Below are positions 51,040-59,999 of a stretch of DNA of 64,000 nucleotides, piece after piece (within the stretch, counting starts at the first letter, position 1; each line of letters starts with the position of its first letter). Source of the DNA: Tolypothrix campylonemoides VB511288 (lineage in GTDB: Bacteria > Cyanobacteriota > Cyanobacteriia > Cyanobacteriales > Nostocaceae); assembly GCA_000828075.3 (NCBI GenBank), contig JXCB02000002.1, forward strand, positions 586,648 through 650,647, given 5' to 3'. Both the position numbers and the translations under genes were made by a program. Under the pieces are notes generated by a model. It saw nothing but the letters and a program-made list of their open reading frames with translations. It searched no databases and had not been told where the DNA came from.

Positions 51040-52590
51040 TTAAAGCTCTAATCCGCTTTTTTGCAGTTTCTTAAACGGGTCTAAGATGTAATCAATCAAG
51101 CGGCGCTGACGGATAATCACCTCAGCAGTCGCTGTCTTACCTGGAGTTAATGCAATACGTTTGTCGCCGTTCTGAATATATGGCTGATTCAGAGTGATTT
51201 CTAACTCAAAACTTTCTATGTTTCCTTGAGGTGTTTGAGTCACTTTAGAGTCTGGAGAAATCCAACTCACTTTGCCTTGTACAATACCATATTCTTGGAA
51301 AGGATAGGCATCAAACTTGACTTTGACTGGCATTCCCACTTTCAAGAAGCCGCTTTGCTGGTTAGGCATAGTCGCCTTGAGTACTAAGCCAGCATTCTTA
51401 GGTGCAATTTGAGCAACTCTCTGACCAGATTGTACGACCGCTCCTGGCTTAGTGATGGGTAACTCAAAAATTACACCGTCAATAGGCGATCGCACCACTC
51501 TTTGCTGCAACTGAATCTTTAAGGATGTTACCTGGCTTCCAGTCTGGGCGATTTCCGATTGCAGGGAGTTGATTTGTGTTTGCAGTTCTTTGAGTTGTTC
51601 CTCAGTTTTAAGTTGTGCGAGTTGTCCTGTATGAATCAGGGTTTGATAATTACGTTGTTCTTCTTGTAAGCGCAGTTCGGCTTGCTGAATCTCAGATTTC
51701 GCCTGATGAATCGTCTTTTGGTAACTGCTTTGTTGCTCTTTCAGGCTAGACTCAGCTTGTGAAATATCAGAACGAGCTTGCACAAGGCGTTCGTATTCTT
51801 CTTTTGCTGACTGTTCAACTTCCTTGAAGCGATCAAGTGACATGATACCGTCTTCATAAGCCTGTTGATAGCGTGGGACTTTTTCTTGAGAAGCTTGAAG
51901 ACGAACGGATGCTAACTTATGAGCTGCCTTGCTTGAGTCTACAGCTTGCTGCATCTGGTTAACTTTAGCTAGTTTTTCCTCTTTGTTTAAGTTATACACA
52001 GCTTTGAGAGCATCCAGATTCTGTCGCGCCTGCTGTACTTGAGACTGTTTTGCCAATTGTTGAGCCTGGTTTTGTTGCTGTTGAGTACTCACAGCCAGCG
52101 TCAATTGATTTTTGAGTAGCTCTAAGGACTCGCGCCGATTTTGTAGCCCGTCTAGCTTTGTCTGAATCTGGTTAAGTTGAGTTCTTAACACATCTGACTC
52201 TAATTCCAGTAGAACCTGACCTGATTTTACTGTCTCTCCTTCTTTGACTCTAACAACAGTGACGCTCCCACCTGTGGAACTATCCAATTTTTGCGTTGCA
52301 CCTTTCGGTTCAATACGCCCTCTAGCGCTCCCTGTCTCATCAACTTGAGAAAGCATCGCCCAAGGTAAGACAACTGCTGCAAAGGCTACTAATAAGTATA
52401 ATAAAGAACGTGCCCAAGGGCGCGGTAAGGCATCTAGTAGTTCTTCAGTGCCGTAATAAAAATCGTTTTCCTTAGTGGTTGCATCTTGATTTTCAGTATT
52501 TACCGTATTATTTATGTTATTATTATTTGTATATTTATCCTGCTGTCTTCTGGCGATCGCAGATTGTGAATGATGAGATGACTGTGGCAT
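51040..52590 (-). CDS. HlyD-family membrane fusion protein
   Basis: A 516-residue periplasmic adaptor for type I secretion. Residues 1-60 are cytoplasmic and Asn/Gln-rich. One membrane segment follows (~62-85, SLLYLLVAFAAVVLPWAML). Then comes the split lipoyl domain (GGSVTVVRVKEGETVKSGQVLLELE), a long coiled coil (~130-335), the second lipoyl half (RVVRSPIDGVIFELPITKPGAVVQSG) and a C-terminal beta-barrel region (PGKTATAEVIIRQRRLIDYI). It starts 50 bases after the ABC exporter stop, so the two are one operon and should form one trans-envelope complex with a TolC-like channel encoded elsewhere. Confidence 0.93.
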   Translation of the reverse strand: MPQSSHHSQSAIARRQQDKYTNNNNINNTVNTENQDATTKENDFYYGTEELLDALPRPWARSLLYLLVAFAAVVLPWAMLSQVDETGSARGRIEPKGATQKLDSSTGGSVTVVRVKEGETVKSGQVLLELESDVLRTQLNQIQTKLDGLQNRRESLELLKNQLTLAVSTQQQQNQAQQLAKQSQVQQARQNLDALKAVYNLNKEEKLAKVNQMQQAVDSSKAAHKLASVRLQASQEKVPRYQQAYEDGIMSLDRFKEVEQSAKEEYERLVQARSDISQAESSLKEQQSSYQKTIHQAKSEIQQAELRLQEEQRNYQTLIHTGQLAQLKTEEQLKELQTQINSLQSEIAQTGSQVTSLKIQLQQRVVRSPIDGVIFELPITKPGAVVQSGQRVAQIAPKNAGLVLKATMPNQQSGFLKVGMPVKVKFDAYPFQEYGIVQGKVSWISPDSKVTQTPQGNIESFELEITLNQPYIQNGDKRIALTPGKTATAEVIIRQRRLIDYILDPFKKLQKSGLEL

Positions 52591-52639
52591 AGTATCAGTT
52601 GAAATGGCGAAGTAGACGGCATAGGCAAGACAAAGATTC

Positions 52640-55600
52640 TTAACTAGCTTGAGCGAGTTGTTGCTGGTTAAGGTAGTAGTAATGTCCTTTTTTGGCGATT
52701 AATTCATCGTGTGTCCCGCTTTCTATCAGAATCCCTCGGTCTAACACCAAAATCAAGTCGGCATTCCGCACGGTAGAAAGGCGATGAGCAATAATCAGAC
52801 TGGTGCGTCCAGTGAGAATAGTTTTCAGGTTGTTTTGGATGATGCGTTCTGACTCTGCATCTAGGTTGCTAGTGGCTTCATCAAAAATTAAAAATCGAGG
52901 ATTTCCTAGTAATGCGCGGGCTATAGCTAAACGTTGCCGCTGTCCACCAGAAAGCATTCCACCACCTTCACCGATTTGGGTTTCGTAACCCATTGGGAGT
53001 TGCACAATAAACTCATCCGCCCCAGCCAAACGTGCTGCTTCGATAATCTCTTCTATAGAGGCTTCTGGGTGAGCAATGCTGATGTTTTCTCGAATTGTAC
53101 CGCCAAACAGAAAGTTATCTTGGTCTACGACACCAATTTGAGAACGCAGTGATTTTAGAGAAATATAAGTAACATCTTGACCGTCGATTAAGACTTTGCC
53201 TTCTGTGGGCGGATATAAACCTAAAATTAACTTTGATAAAGTTGTCTTTCCAGAACCGCTGCGCCCCACCACAGCAACTGTTTGTTGCGGTTGGATTTCA
53301 AAGCTCAGATTTTCTAGGACATTATTCTCGCTTTCTGAGTGATAGCGGAAAGTCACATTGTCAAAGCGAATTCTCCCTTGAAGTCTCGTTAAAGACTGAC
53401 GGGGTGAGGAGAACAAGTCTTCTTCTGGTTGGGCTTCTAGGACATCATTAATCCGTTCGGCGGAAACGATAACTTCCTGCAATTGATTCCACAGCACCGC
53501 CAATCGCTGGAAAGGATGAATGACGTTGCCTAACAACATATTGAAAGCAATTAATTGCCCAATGGTTAACTCATTTTGAATGACGAGCCATGCTCCGTAC
53601 CACAGTAATCCTGTAGTGATTAAAGTTTCAATACTTGCACTAATAATTTGCAGACGGTTGGAAATGACTTGAGCGGTAAAACTTTTTTTGATTAATTTGT
53701 TTAAAAGTTCCTCCCAATGCCAGCGCACCGTTTGTTCAATCGCCATTGAGCGTACAGAACGAATACCTGTCAAGGATTGAATCAGGTAGCTGTTTTCTTC
53801 GGCACCAGCAGTAAAAATCTCGCGGGAGATGCGACGTAAAATACTGGTGCTAAACAGTGCTAGCAAGAAAAATGGCGGCACAATCAATAGCACGAGCAAT
53901 GCCATTGAAGAGTTGTACCAGAACATTAATCCCATATAGATAAATACTGTCAACAAATCCAAGCAAATTGACAGTGCTTCGCCGGTAAGGAAACGTTGAA
54001 TTTTTTGATTTTCTTGGATGCGAGAAACAATATCGCCGACATAACGCGACTCGAAGAACGCCAACGGCAATCTCAATGTATGTTTGAGAAAACCCACCAG
54101 TAGTGCGACAGAAACACGATTAGCTGTATGGTCTAGCAAATATTGCCGCACGCCGTTTATAACGATGCGGAACAAACCAAAGATAACCAATCCCAAACCG
54201 ACAGCGTTGAGAGTGAGGGTACTACCTTGGACAATCACTCTATCTAACAGCAGTTGAGTTAGGAGTGGTGTTACCAGTCCAAAAATCTGAATCACTACCG
54301 AAGCAATGAATACTTCCAGCAGAACCTTGGAGTGAGGTTTGACTAACTCAAAAAACTGCCAAAATGATGCAGTTGCTTCTTCAGCTTCTTTCAGGAGGGC
54401 TGTGGGTTGCAACAGCAATGCATACCCAGTCCACCCAGCTTGGAACTGAGCATGAGTTAGACTGAGTTGAGCGATCGCCGGATCACCCACAATCACCCTA
54501 TTTCTGGTAATTTCATAGACGACAATGTAGTGTTTGCCTTCCCAGTGGGCGATCGCTGGTAGAGCTTGTTGAGCAAATTTCTCAAGACTGGCTTTGACTG
54601 GACGGGTAACAAAGCCTATACTTTCAGCAGCAGCAGCTAAAGCATGCACTGATGCACCAGAGCGGTTAACGTTGGCTAACTCCCGCAGTCGATTGACACT
54701 CAAGCGCTTGCCCCAATAACGCCCAATCATGACTAGACAAGCAGCACCACAATCAGCAGCGCTTTGTTGTGCCATGAAGGGATAACTCTTACTGAACTGT
54801 CCCCACACCTGCGCCGCTTTTACCTTCGGGCTGGGAAAGTAGGGACGTGATTTTTTTGGCTTTTGTGTTGAGGCTTCTAATTGGGGGAAGGGAATGACGT
54901 TTCCGGAAACGGCCATCCGTTCTGGTTTTACCTTCCTAGGACGCGGTTGCTCTTCAATGACGAGTGAATGTTCTTGCGGTTCGATAAATTGTGCTAATTG
55001 CTGCCAGTGTTCCAAAGCTGTCTGCCATTGAGAATTTTGGAGAATGTAGACAACGGTTGGTTGTGTCGCTTGCCAAACACCTTGTTGTGGATTCACCACA
55101 ATTTTTCCTGGTGTCAAGTGACCTTGAGGATGTTGCAGTTCCCCTTTATGCAGTAGCCATACAACGTTTGGTAGTGCGGATATTTCCTCATTGGTGTTCA
55201 AGGTATGCTGCGAGAAATAAGATAAGGCTTTGAGTATCCCGGGTACATCCGATGGCTGACACTGAAGTTGCGAGTTTTGCCGATATACCATCAGTAAATC
55301 CCAAACCTGTGCGCGTTCCCAAAGGTAAGCGCCAACGTTGGGATATTTGTCCATCAATTGCAGTATCTCTTGGTTGAGATAGCAAAGCTTGACATTGTTT
55401 GAAGCTTTTGCGATGTATGGTACAAAGTCTTGTTGTGGAAATAAACTTGTTTCCCCAAACGAGGAGCCAGCAGCAAGAGTTGTGATTAAGTTCTCCTCAT
55501 TATCCAACAGTCTGACTTTGCCAGAAACAATCAAATATATTCCGGGACTATCCGTTGAAAGCCAGAACTGCCTTGTGGGTGGAGGCTCCACGATTTGTGC

Positions 55601-55696
55601 TTGTGTCCACTTTGCCAGTTCTTGTTGTGGAATTGTCTCACCCAAAACTGTGGTGAGTTGTTGATATAACTGCTGTTGCGAAATTTCTGATGGCAT
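52640..55696 (-). CDS. C39-peptidase ABC exporter with N-terminal cNMP-binding-like domain
   Basis: A 1018-residue exporter that removes double-glycine leaders and transports the peptide. In order: a cyclic-nucleotide-binding-like fold (residues ~40-115, SPGIYLIVSGKVRLLDN, FGETSLFP), a linker, the C39 peptidase with Cys316 in QQSAADCGAACLVM and its His/Asp partners in HWEGKHYIVV and VGDPAI, six membrane helices (~450-740), and the NBD. The NBD is intact: VVGRSGSGKTTL, LSGGQRQRLAIARAL, FLIFDEATSNLD. AAAGGAAAGG precedes the start. The domain order is that of HetC, of which a disrupted copy lies 6 kb upstream. Confidence 0.95.
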   Translation of the reverse strand: MPSEISQQQLYQQLTTVLGETIPQQELAKWTQAQIVEPPPTRQFWLSTDSPGIYLIVSGKVRLLDNEENLITTLAAGSSFGETSLFPQQDFVPYIAKASNNVKLCYLNQEILQLMDKYPNVGAYLWERAQVWDLLMVYRQNSQLQCQPSDVPGILKALSYFSQHTLNTNEEISALPNVVWLLHKGELQHPQGHLTPGKIVVNPQQGVWQATQPTVVYILQNSQWQTALEHWQQLAQFIEPQEHSLVIEEQPRPRKVKPERMAVSGNVIPFPQLEASTQKPKKSRPYFPSPKVKAAQVWGQFSKSYPFMAQQSAADCGAACLVMIGRYWGKRLSVNRLRELANVNRSGASVHALAAAAESIGFVTRPVKASLEKFAQQALPAIAHWEGKHYIVVYEITRNRVIVGDPAIAQLSLTHAQFQAGWTGYALLLQPTALLKEAEEATASFWQFFELVKPHSKVLLEVFIASVVIQIFGLVTPLLTQLLLDRVIVQGSTLTLNAVGLGLVIFGLFRIVINGVRQYLLDHTANRVSVALLVGFLKHTLRLPLAFFESRYVGDIVSRIQENQKIQRFLTGEALSICLDLLTVFIYMGLMFWYNSSMALLVLLIVPPFFLLALFSTSILRRISREIFTAGAEENSYLIQSLTGIRSVRSMAIEQTVRWHWEELLNKLIKKSFTAQVISNRLQIISASIETLITTGLLWYGAWLVIQNELTIGQLIAFNMLLGNVIHPFQRLAVLWNQLQEVIVSAERINDVLEAQPEEDLFSSPRQSLTRLQGRIRFDNVTFRYHSESENNVLENLSFEIQPQQTVAVVGRSGSGKTTLSKLILGLYPPTEGKVLIDGQDVTYISLKSLRSQIGVVDQDNFLFGGTIRENISIAHPEASIEEIIEAARLAGADEFIVQLPMGYETQIGEGGGMLSGGQRQRLAIARALLGNPRFLIFDEATSNLDAESERIIQNNLKTILTGRTSLIIAHRLSTVRNADLILVLDRGILIESGTHDELIAKKGHYYYLNQQQLAQAS

Positions 55697-55775
55697 TGCC
55701 TTTCCTTTACCGAAACAATTCGTCTTTGGTCTAAACTTGATGTAATGACCAATAGAAATTAGTTTTCGGTTGGAG

Positions 55776-55907
55776 GAGCTAGGGCAAACACATCTTGTTT
55801 TTGAAATGCTTAGTGTAAAAGGGCAACCAGGCGCGGATTTATAGCTATGGTTTTCTATAACCTTTACTATCTAAAGCATTCAAATGTAGGATGTGTTTAC
55901 CCAGCTC
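55776..55907 (-). other. 132-base imperfect long hairpin between the peptide gene and the exporter gene
   Basis: Left arm 55776-55813 and right arm 55871-55907 are inverted copies with scattered mismatches; shared blocks include GAGCT, AAACACATC and GAATGCTT/AAATGCTT. It lies between the cargo peptide stop and the exporter start on the transcribed strand. It may attenuate read-through so that peptide mRNA exceeds exporter mRNA; this is inference. Confidence 0.55.
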
Positions 55908-56009
55908 GCCCTCAATACTGAATGCTTCTACAAAATAACTTTTGCTCTTGACTAGGATAGTCACATGATTGGGCAGCTAATCAGTGGCTATCCCTTTTCA
56001 TGAGTATTG

Positions 56010-56258
56010 TTAACGTAGTGTCAAGCTTGAAGGAACTGGGGTTGTTAAGCTTGCAAACCCAGCAGAGCTTGAGCTAGACCCAGCTTGAGAAAAAGTTGTT
56101 TCCCTAATTGCGTATCCCGAAGTAGCAGTCTCGGTCACAGAATTCTGACCAGTTGCAAATGCATAACCACTTGCAGTTGAAACATACTGCGCATAGCCAC
56201 CTACAATGCTGGTTTCTTCAGAAACAACTTCGATAAAGTCTAGATCGGAAATAATCAT
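56010..56258 (-). CDS. double-glycine leader peptide, probable cargo of the adjacent C39 exporter
   Basis: An 82-residue secreted-peptide precursor. The leader (residues 1-21) has the conserved hydrophobic/acidic spacing ISDLDFIEVVSEE and ends in Gly20-Gly21, the C39 cleavage site. The 61-residue core has no Cys and is rich in Ser, Thr, Gly, Ala and aromatic residues, with repeated (S/G)GYA at residues 21-23, ~31-33 and ~48-50 and a serine run. AAGGGA lies ~5 bases before the ATG. It sits 313 bases upstream of the exporter on the same strand. Cyanobacterial peptides with such leaders have been proposed as bacteriocins, and in Synechococcus similar small secreted proteins promote biofilm formation; which applies here is open. 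Confidence 0.85.
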   Translation of the reverse strand: MIISDLDFIEVVSEETSIVGGYAQYVSTASGYAFATGQNSVTETATSGYAIRETTFSQAGSSSSSAGFASLTTPVPSSLTLR

Positions 56259-56762
56259 GGTTTTCCCTTGTATTGACTGGTTTGTCGGCGGTAAAAGATT
56301 GCCATCTTCAAATGTGTTCTAAAAGTATTGCTAAGTTTTCTCAAATGCCCGTGACAGGCGAATTTGAGATAGGTCTAACAACATATCTAAAACACCTCTA
56401 ACAAGCTGAGTATTCAGCTTGTTATTAACTTGATAAGTATTCCCCGCCAAAAATACGGTAAATCTATCGACTTGCTTGTGTATCTATCTAAAGGATGATA
56501 TTGTTACATATCTAAAAATAAATCAAAGGAATTAATAAATAAAGAAATCAAAATGCGCACACTCAAGTGCCTCAATCATATTTTTTAATAATACTAATAA
56601 AGATTTTTTTGATTGATAAAAAAACATTACACGGTTGGGTGTATTGCTTGAAATCTGGTGTATCTAAGGGATTGAAGCATAGTCTTAAAAATAATTTCGT
56701 ATAAATAAAAATTTTAAATCACAAAATTTCAGTAACTGATATATAAAAAGAAATTATAATTT
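56259..56762 (-). other. 504-base spacer, promoter region of the cargo peptide
   Basis: Very AT-rich, no ORF. It probably contains a separate promoter for the peptide-exporter unit. No HetR- or NtcA-like palindrome was found in it. Confidence 0.4.
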
Positions 56763-57506
56763 TTATCCTTTTTTAAAAGAATGAAGCAGATGGTTTATCT
56801 CACTCACTAACCAATGTTTGAACATCTTATTCAAAATTTCTTCATAACTTTGAGCCGTTAACTCTGGTGGGATAAACTCTTCAACTATAAAAAGATGAAA
56901 GCCTTGCTCGGTTTGAAGAGGACCAAGCAACTGATTTGGTGGCGTACAAAAGACAACAGCAGCTATCTTAGGGTGTAAGGCACAACGATAGATTTTTCCT
57001 TCGTAACCACACTTGTGTCTGCGATCGCTGTCAATATCATGAAGGTGAGCAGCATCATAAAAACTGATTTCACCTTCCTCAATTTGATAATAAAGTTCTT
57101 GAGCAAGTTTTTCATCGGCAACAACGATTTGATACAAAATCACTTGCTCAAATTCCAAACGATTTTGGGCAAAAAACTTTTCTACATCTTGAGCAAACAG
57201 CGCCTCAGCTAACTTTTGTGCTAGCAGATGATTCTGAATTCCCACTTCCCAGTCGTGCGGAGTAATAAACTGCTCTGCCAACCATAAGAGCGTATCGGTA
57301 GCCTTTTCCAAACCCCTTTCGCGACGCTGGCGGTTAGCCTCAGCCTCAATTTCTTCTGCTGTTACAGTTATTCCTCTTTCCCTTGCAGTCTGAGTTATCA
57401 CTCTTTGATACAAAATTCTTTCGCATACTTCCTTATAACTCATTTCACTTTTAAGGAAGCTGATAATTTCTTCAGTTTCAATGACTATTTTTGAAAAATC
57501 CTTCAT
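56763..57506 (-). CDS. SurA/parvulin-like peptidylprolyl isomerase (copy 2)
   Basis: A 247-residue relative of the gene at 50231-51013 with the same two-part layout: a helical part (VCERILYQRVITQTARERGITVTAEEIEAEA) then the parvulin-like domain (EQVILYQIVVADEKLAQELYYQIEEGEISFYDAAHLHDID, then CGYEGKIYRCALHPKIAAVVFCTPPNQLLGPLQTEQGFHLFIVEEF). It contains several Cys absent from copy 1 and a diverged GGY loop (CGYEG), so rotamase activity may differ. It is the first gene of the export cluster on this strand, ~500 bases ahead of the cargo peptide. A chaperone role is inferred from position. Confidence 0.85.
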   Translation of the reverse strand: MKDFSKIVIETEEIISFLKSEMSYKEVCERILYQRVITQTARERGITVTAEEIEAEANRQRRERGLEKATDTLLWLAEQFITPHDWEVGIQNHLLAQKLAEALFAQDVEKFFAQNRLEFEQVILYQIVVADEKLAQELYYQIEEGEISFYDAAHLHDIDSDRRHKCGYEGKIYRCALHPKIAAVVFCTPPNQLLGPLQTEQGFHLFIVEEFIPPELTAQSYEEILNKMFKHWLVSEINHLLHSFKKG

Positions 57507-57707
57507 TGAAATGTACGGACGTCTACACTGTCTCTCAACCCAACTTATAAAAAGTTCAATATTTATACCGTTTTTCTATGAAGTTGAGTTGAATTCAACT
57601 GAACTGTAGCCTTGAAGGCGAGGGATTAATTCTTAAGTGCATCGTTACAGATAATTAGTATTATACTATCACTATTAACATCAGATTTATTATGATTCAG
57701 TAGTTTT

Positions 57708-57750
57708 TAAAACAAAAACTGGAAGCTTCTTTGTTGTTTTAGCTTCCAGT
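57708..57750 (-). terminator. rho-independent terminator
   Basis: ACTGGAAGCT (57718-57727) and AGCTTCCAGT (57741-57750) pair perfectly; on the minus strand the stem is followed by TTTTTGTTTT. It ends whatever unit lies between it and the hetP terminator. Confidence 0.8.
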
Positions 57751-57849
57751 GATTTCCACATAAATTCCAACTTTACTAAGCACTCATCATCCTATTTTGG
57801 GAGGACTAGGATGACAATCATTAAGAGAGAACCGAAAGAGCTATAAGTA

Positions 57850-58020
57850 TTACCAGCCAAGATAACAGTTTAGCGTTGCTTTTTCATTTTCCACACTGAA
57901 AGTTCTGTTAGCGTTGCTGCAACCTACACCGACTAGATAGCAGCCGTGGAAATTTGGATTAGGGGAACAAACCTCTCCAATTTCTCTTTGCTCAGACTTT
58001 CTAGGAAAAAGAACCACCAT
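57850..58020 (-). CDS. candidate small Cys-rich peptide gene, possibly decayed
   Basis: An open frame of 56 residues from ATG 58020, with Cys18, Cys27, Cys34 and Cys52 and an aromatic, Asn-rich C-terminal half (NPNFHGCYLVGVGCSNANRTF). The frame is open about 20 codons further upstream without a normal start. A strong Shine-Dalgarno (AAGGAGAG, 58141-58148) with an ATG five bases later at 58135 lies just upstream but in another frame, stopping after seven codons. The arrangement of terminator, SD, coding remnants in three frames and terminator suggests either a real small gene with an unusual start or a frameshifted one. I do not recognise the peptide. Confidence 0.35.
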   Translation of the reverse strand: MVVLFPRKSEQREIGEVCSPNPNFHGCYLVGVGCSNANRTFSVENEKATLNCYLGW

Positions 58021-58261
58021 AAGCAACGTTGAATCTGTCAGTGTATCTATAGGAGTTCTGTACTCCAGTTGGTACTGACTGCTTCAGCAATCATCCCAAT
58101 GTGTTTTACACTCAAAAATAATTATTTATAGTCATTTATTCTCTCCTTTAGAATGAACTTTAATCATCATTTTTTGATGGTATTAATAATTTATACAAAA
58201 TCGTTAGTATAAAATTGCCATTTTGGCAGATTTTAAATAAAAAGTATAAAGTTTTTCTAAA

Positions 58262-58306
58262 AACTAAAAAACCTACCATGCTGTAGATATCAAATCAGCA
58301 TGGTAG
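58262..58306 (-). terminator. rho-independent terminator of hetP
   Basis: TACCATGCTG (58275-58284) and CAGCATGGTA (58297-58306) pair perfectly around a 12-base loop; the minus-strand product ends in a T-run. It lies 75 bases after the hetP stop. Confidence 0.8.
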
Positions 58307-58380
58307 ACACTAAGCAACAAAATCAGCTGCCTATCAGTATCTATTGACTCCAACGAGTTTGTAATTAAAGCCACAGAATT

Positions 58381-58839
58381 TTAAGGAAAAATATTGATTT
58401 TTTCTGGAGCCATTTCAGGATTGGTGGATTCATACTCGTGAACTTGTGTTGTTAACCACTGTTCCAAATTCCCACCACGGATTTCTGTTTTTTTCTTGCC
58501 AACGACTTCAAGATAAGCTAAATCTTTAATTTTACTCAGACAGCTTGCTGGTGTTACATGGCTTTGAGATCTTTTGTCGGAGGGTAGCTTAGCAATTTTG
58601 ATATTGTCATTTTGCTGTTGATTTGACCTAGTAACGTGGGTATTCTCTTTGAGCAGCCGATTGTAGGTGCGGTAGGGAATGTAATGTAGAGGATTGTAGC
58701 CAGCAAAACGTAGCATGAGAACACAAGCCCAGGAATACTTACCAGCAAGAATTGCCTCAACGACTTGGTCAAATTGGTCGGAAGGAAGTTTTTTATCTAA
58801 GTTTCTAGTACCCGAAATCTGTTGATTCATAGTGTTCAT
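58381..58839 (-). CDS. hetP: HetP-type heterocyst commitment protein
   Basis: A 152-residue HetP. The core signature is present: [40 protein letters not shown] and NRLLKEN. The C-terminal block found in true HetP is also here ([30 protein letters not shown]), which helps separate it from shorter HetP-like paralogues. In Anabaena HetP acts downstream of HetR in commitment to heterocyst formation. The start is the ATG at 58839, with another at 58830; neither has a strong ribosome binding site. It is last in a unit headed by two genes absent from my memory of the Anabaena locus, behind a HetR-like palindrome. Confidence 0.92.
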   Translation of the reverse strand: MNTMNQQISGTRNLDKKLPSDQFDQVVEAILAGKYSWACVLMLRFAGYNPLHYIPYRTYNRLLKENTHVTRSNQQQNDNIKIAKLPSDKRSQSHVTPASCLSKIKDLAYLEVVGKKKTEIRGGNLEQWLTTQVHEYESTNPEMAPEKINIFP

Positions 58840-58972
58840 ATTCTGGTGAAAGTGAATGAGTTTATGAGTTTGTTAGGTTGTTTGTAGCCCAATTGACCGT
58901 TTATCAATTGTTCTCTGTATGGAAATACGGAAATTGCTTAAAGGAAAATTTCAGCGATTCGACGGTGGGGAA

Positions 58973-59932
58973 TTATTTTGCAGTGGCTGTTTGATCTGCT
59001 TTTAATTTGACGTTTTTTCTCTTATTTGTAATGTCTTTACCAGCCAATCCAACTTTAAATCGATGTATCTCACCCAATGTCTTAAGGGGTTTAGCAGTTG
59101 GAAAAATAGATACGGCTGTTTTTGAACTCGTGCTGAAATCCTGCTTTACAGATGTATCGAGATGAGTTTGCACTTTTTTAGCCTGCAAGTGAGTCATTCG
59201 CTTCGCCAATTGCTGAATTTGCGTTGACTTTAGTCGTTCTGATAGCTGTACTGGCATTTTTGCGTGAGGTTCGAGCGTGTCTAATGCTCCTAAACCAGCC
59301 TGTTTTTCTTGAGCCTTAAGTGAGGCGCTCTTTTGAGCCAGCATCCGAGTCCGAGCCATCAAATCTTTGATGTGCTTAAACTGCATTTGGTCAGTTGCTA
59401 AATATTGCGTTTGCACTTCAACTTCTGCACCCAAGAGTGTGCTGTCTAATTCTGCGACGGCTTCACTCGTTTTCAGCTGTTGAGCGTCTTCTACCTCAGT
59501 ATTAACGACTTTGCCCAGATGTTGTAGCTGAAGTTTCTCAAGCTTGTTTAATGCTACAAATTTTCCTCGAATTTGATTGACCTGTTCAATCTTTCCTGTC
59601 CACGCCCAAACGACTACAACCGTAAAAAAAGCTATGCTCTTGGGCGTGACTAGATGAGTAAGGGTTAAAGGTAGTTGTTCGAGCAACGCCTGTAAGGATG
59701 TAGACCAATACCATGTATTCTTAAAGGCTGTTTCAGGGTTTGTAACTGTGCGGGTATGTGTATCTGTAGATGCTTTTGGTAAACCAGCTCTTGTTGAAGC
59801 TACATGACTTTCGTAGATGAAAGCGTTTTCAGAAACCAAATCACAGTAGGAATACAAGTTGTGAAAATTCATTCCTGAATTCTCTGCTTGGCTTGAGGTT
59901 TCGATTGCATTTAACCTGATGATACTGTTCAT
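58973..59932 (-). CDS. HlyD-like membrane fusion protein lacking its C-terminal half
   Basis: About 319 residues. A cytoplasmic N-terminal part is followed by one membrane segment (TPKSIAFFTVVVVWAWTGKI) and a sequence that aligns with the first lipoyl half of HlyD adaptors (QIRGKFVALNKLEKLQLQHL, GKVVNTEVEDAQQLKTSEAV, AELDSTLLGAEVEVQTQYLA). A Gln/Lys/Leu-rich helical stretch follows, but the returning lipoyl half and beta-barrel are missing; the end is Lys-rich. The key glycines of the lipoyl turn are also lost. The start is set at the ATG at 59932, preceded by AGGA; a TTG at 59971 is an alternative. It may be a specialised short adaptor for HetC or a decaying gene. The frame is fully open. 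Confidence 0.65.
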   Translation of the reverse strand: MNSIIRLNAIETSSQAENSGMNFHNLYSYCDLVSENAFIYESHVASTRAGLPKASTDTHTRTVTNPETAFKNTWYWSTSLQALLEQLPLTLTHLVTPKSIAFFTVVVVWAWTGKIEQVNQIRGKFVALNKLEKLQLQHLGKVVNTEVEDAQQLKTSEAVAELDSTLLGAEVEVQTQYLATDQMQFKHIKDLMARTRMLAQKSASLKAQEKQAGLGALDTLEPHAKMPVQLSERLKSTQIQQLAKRMTHLQAKKVQTHLDTSVKQDFSTSSKTAVSIFPTAKPLKTLGEIHRFKVGLAGKDITNKRKNVKLKADQTATAK

Positions 59933-59999
59933 GCTTTGTCCTGATGATCCCAAACCTGACTTTTTATTCAAGTCTTTTTGCTGCTAAGCCGGAATGATG

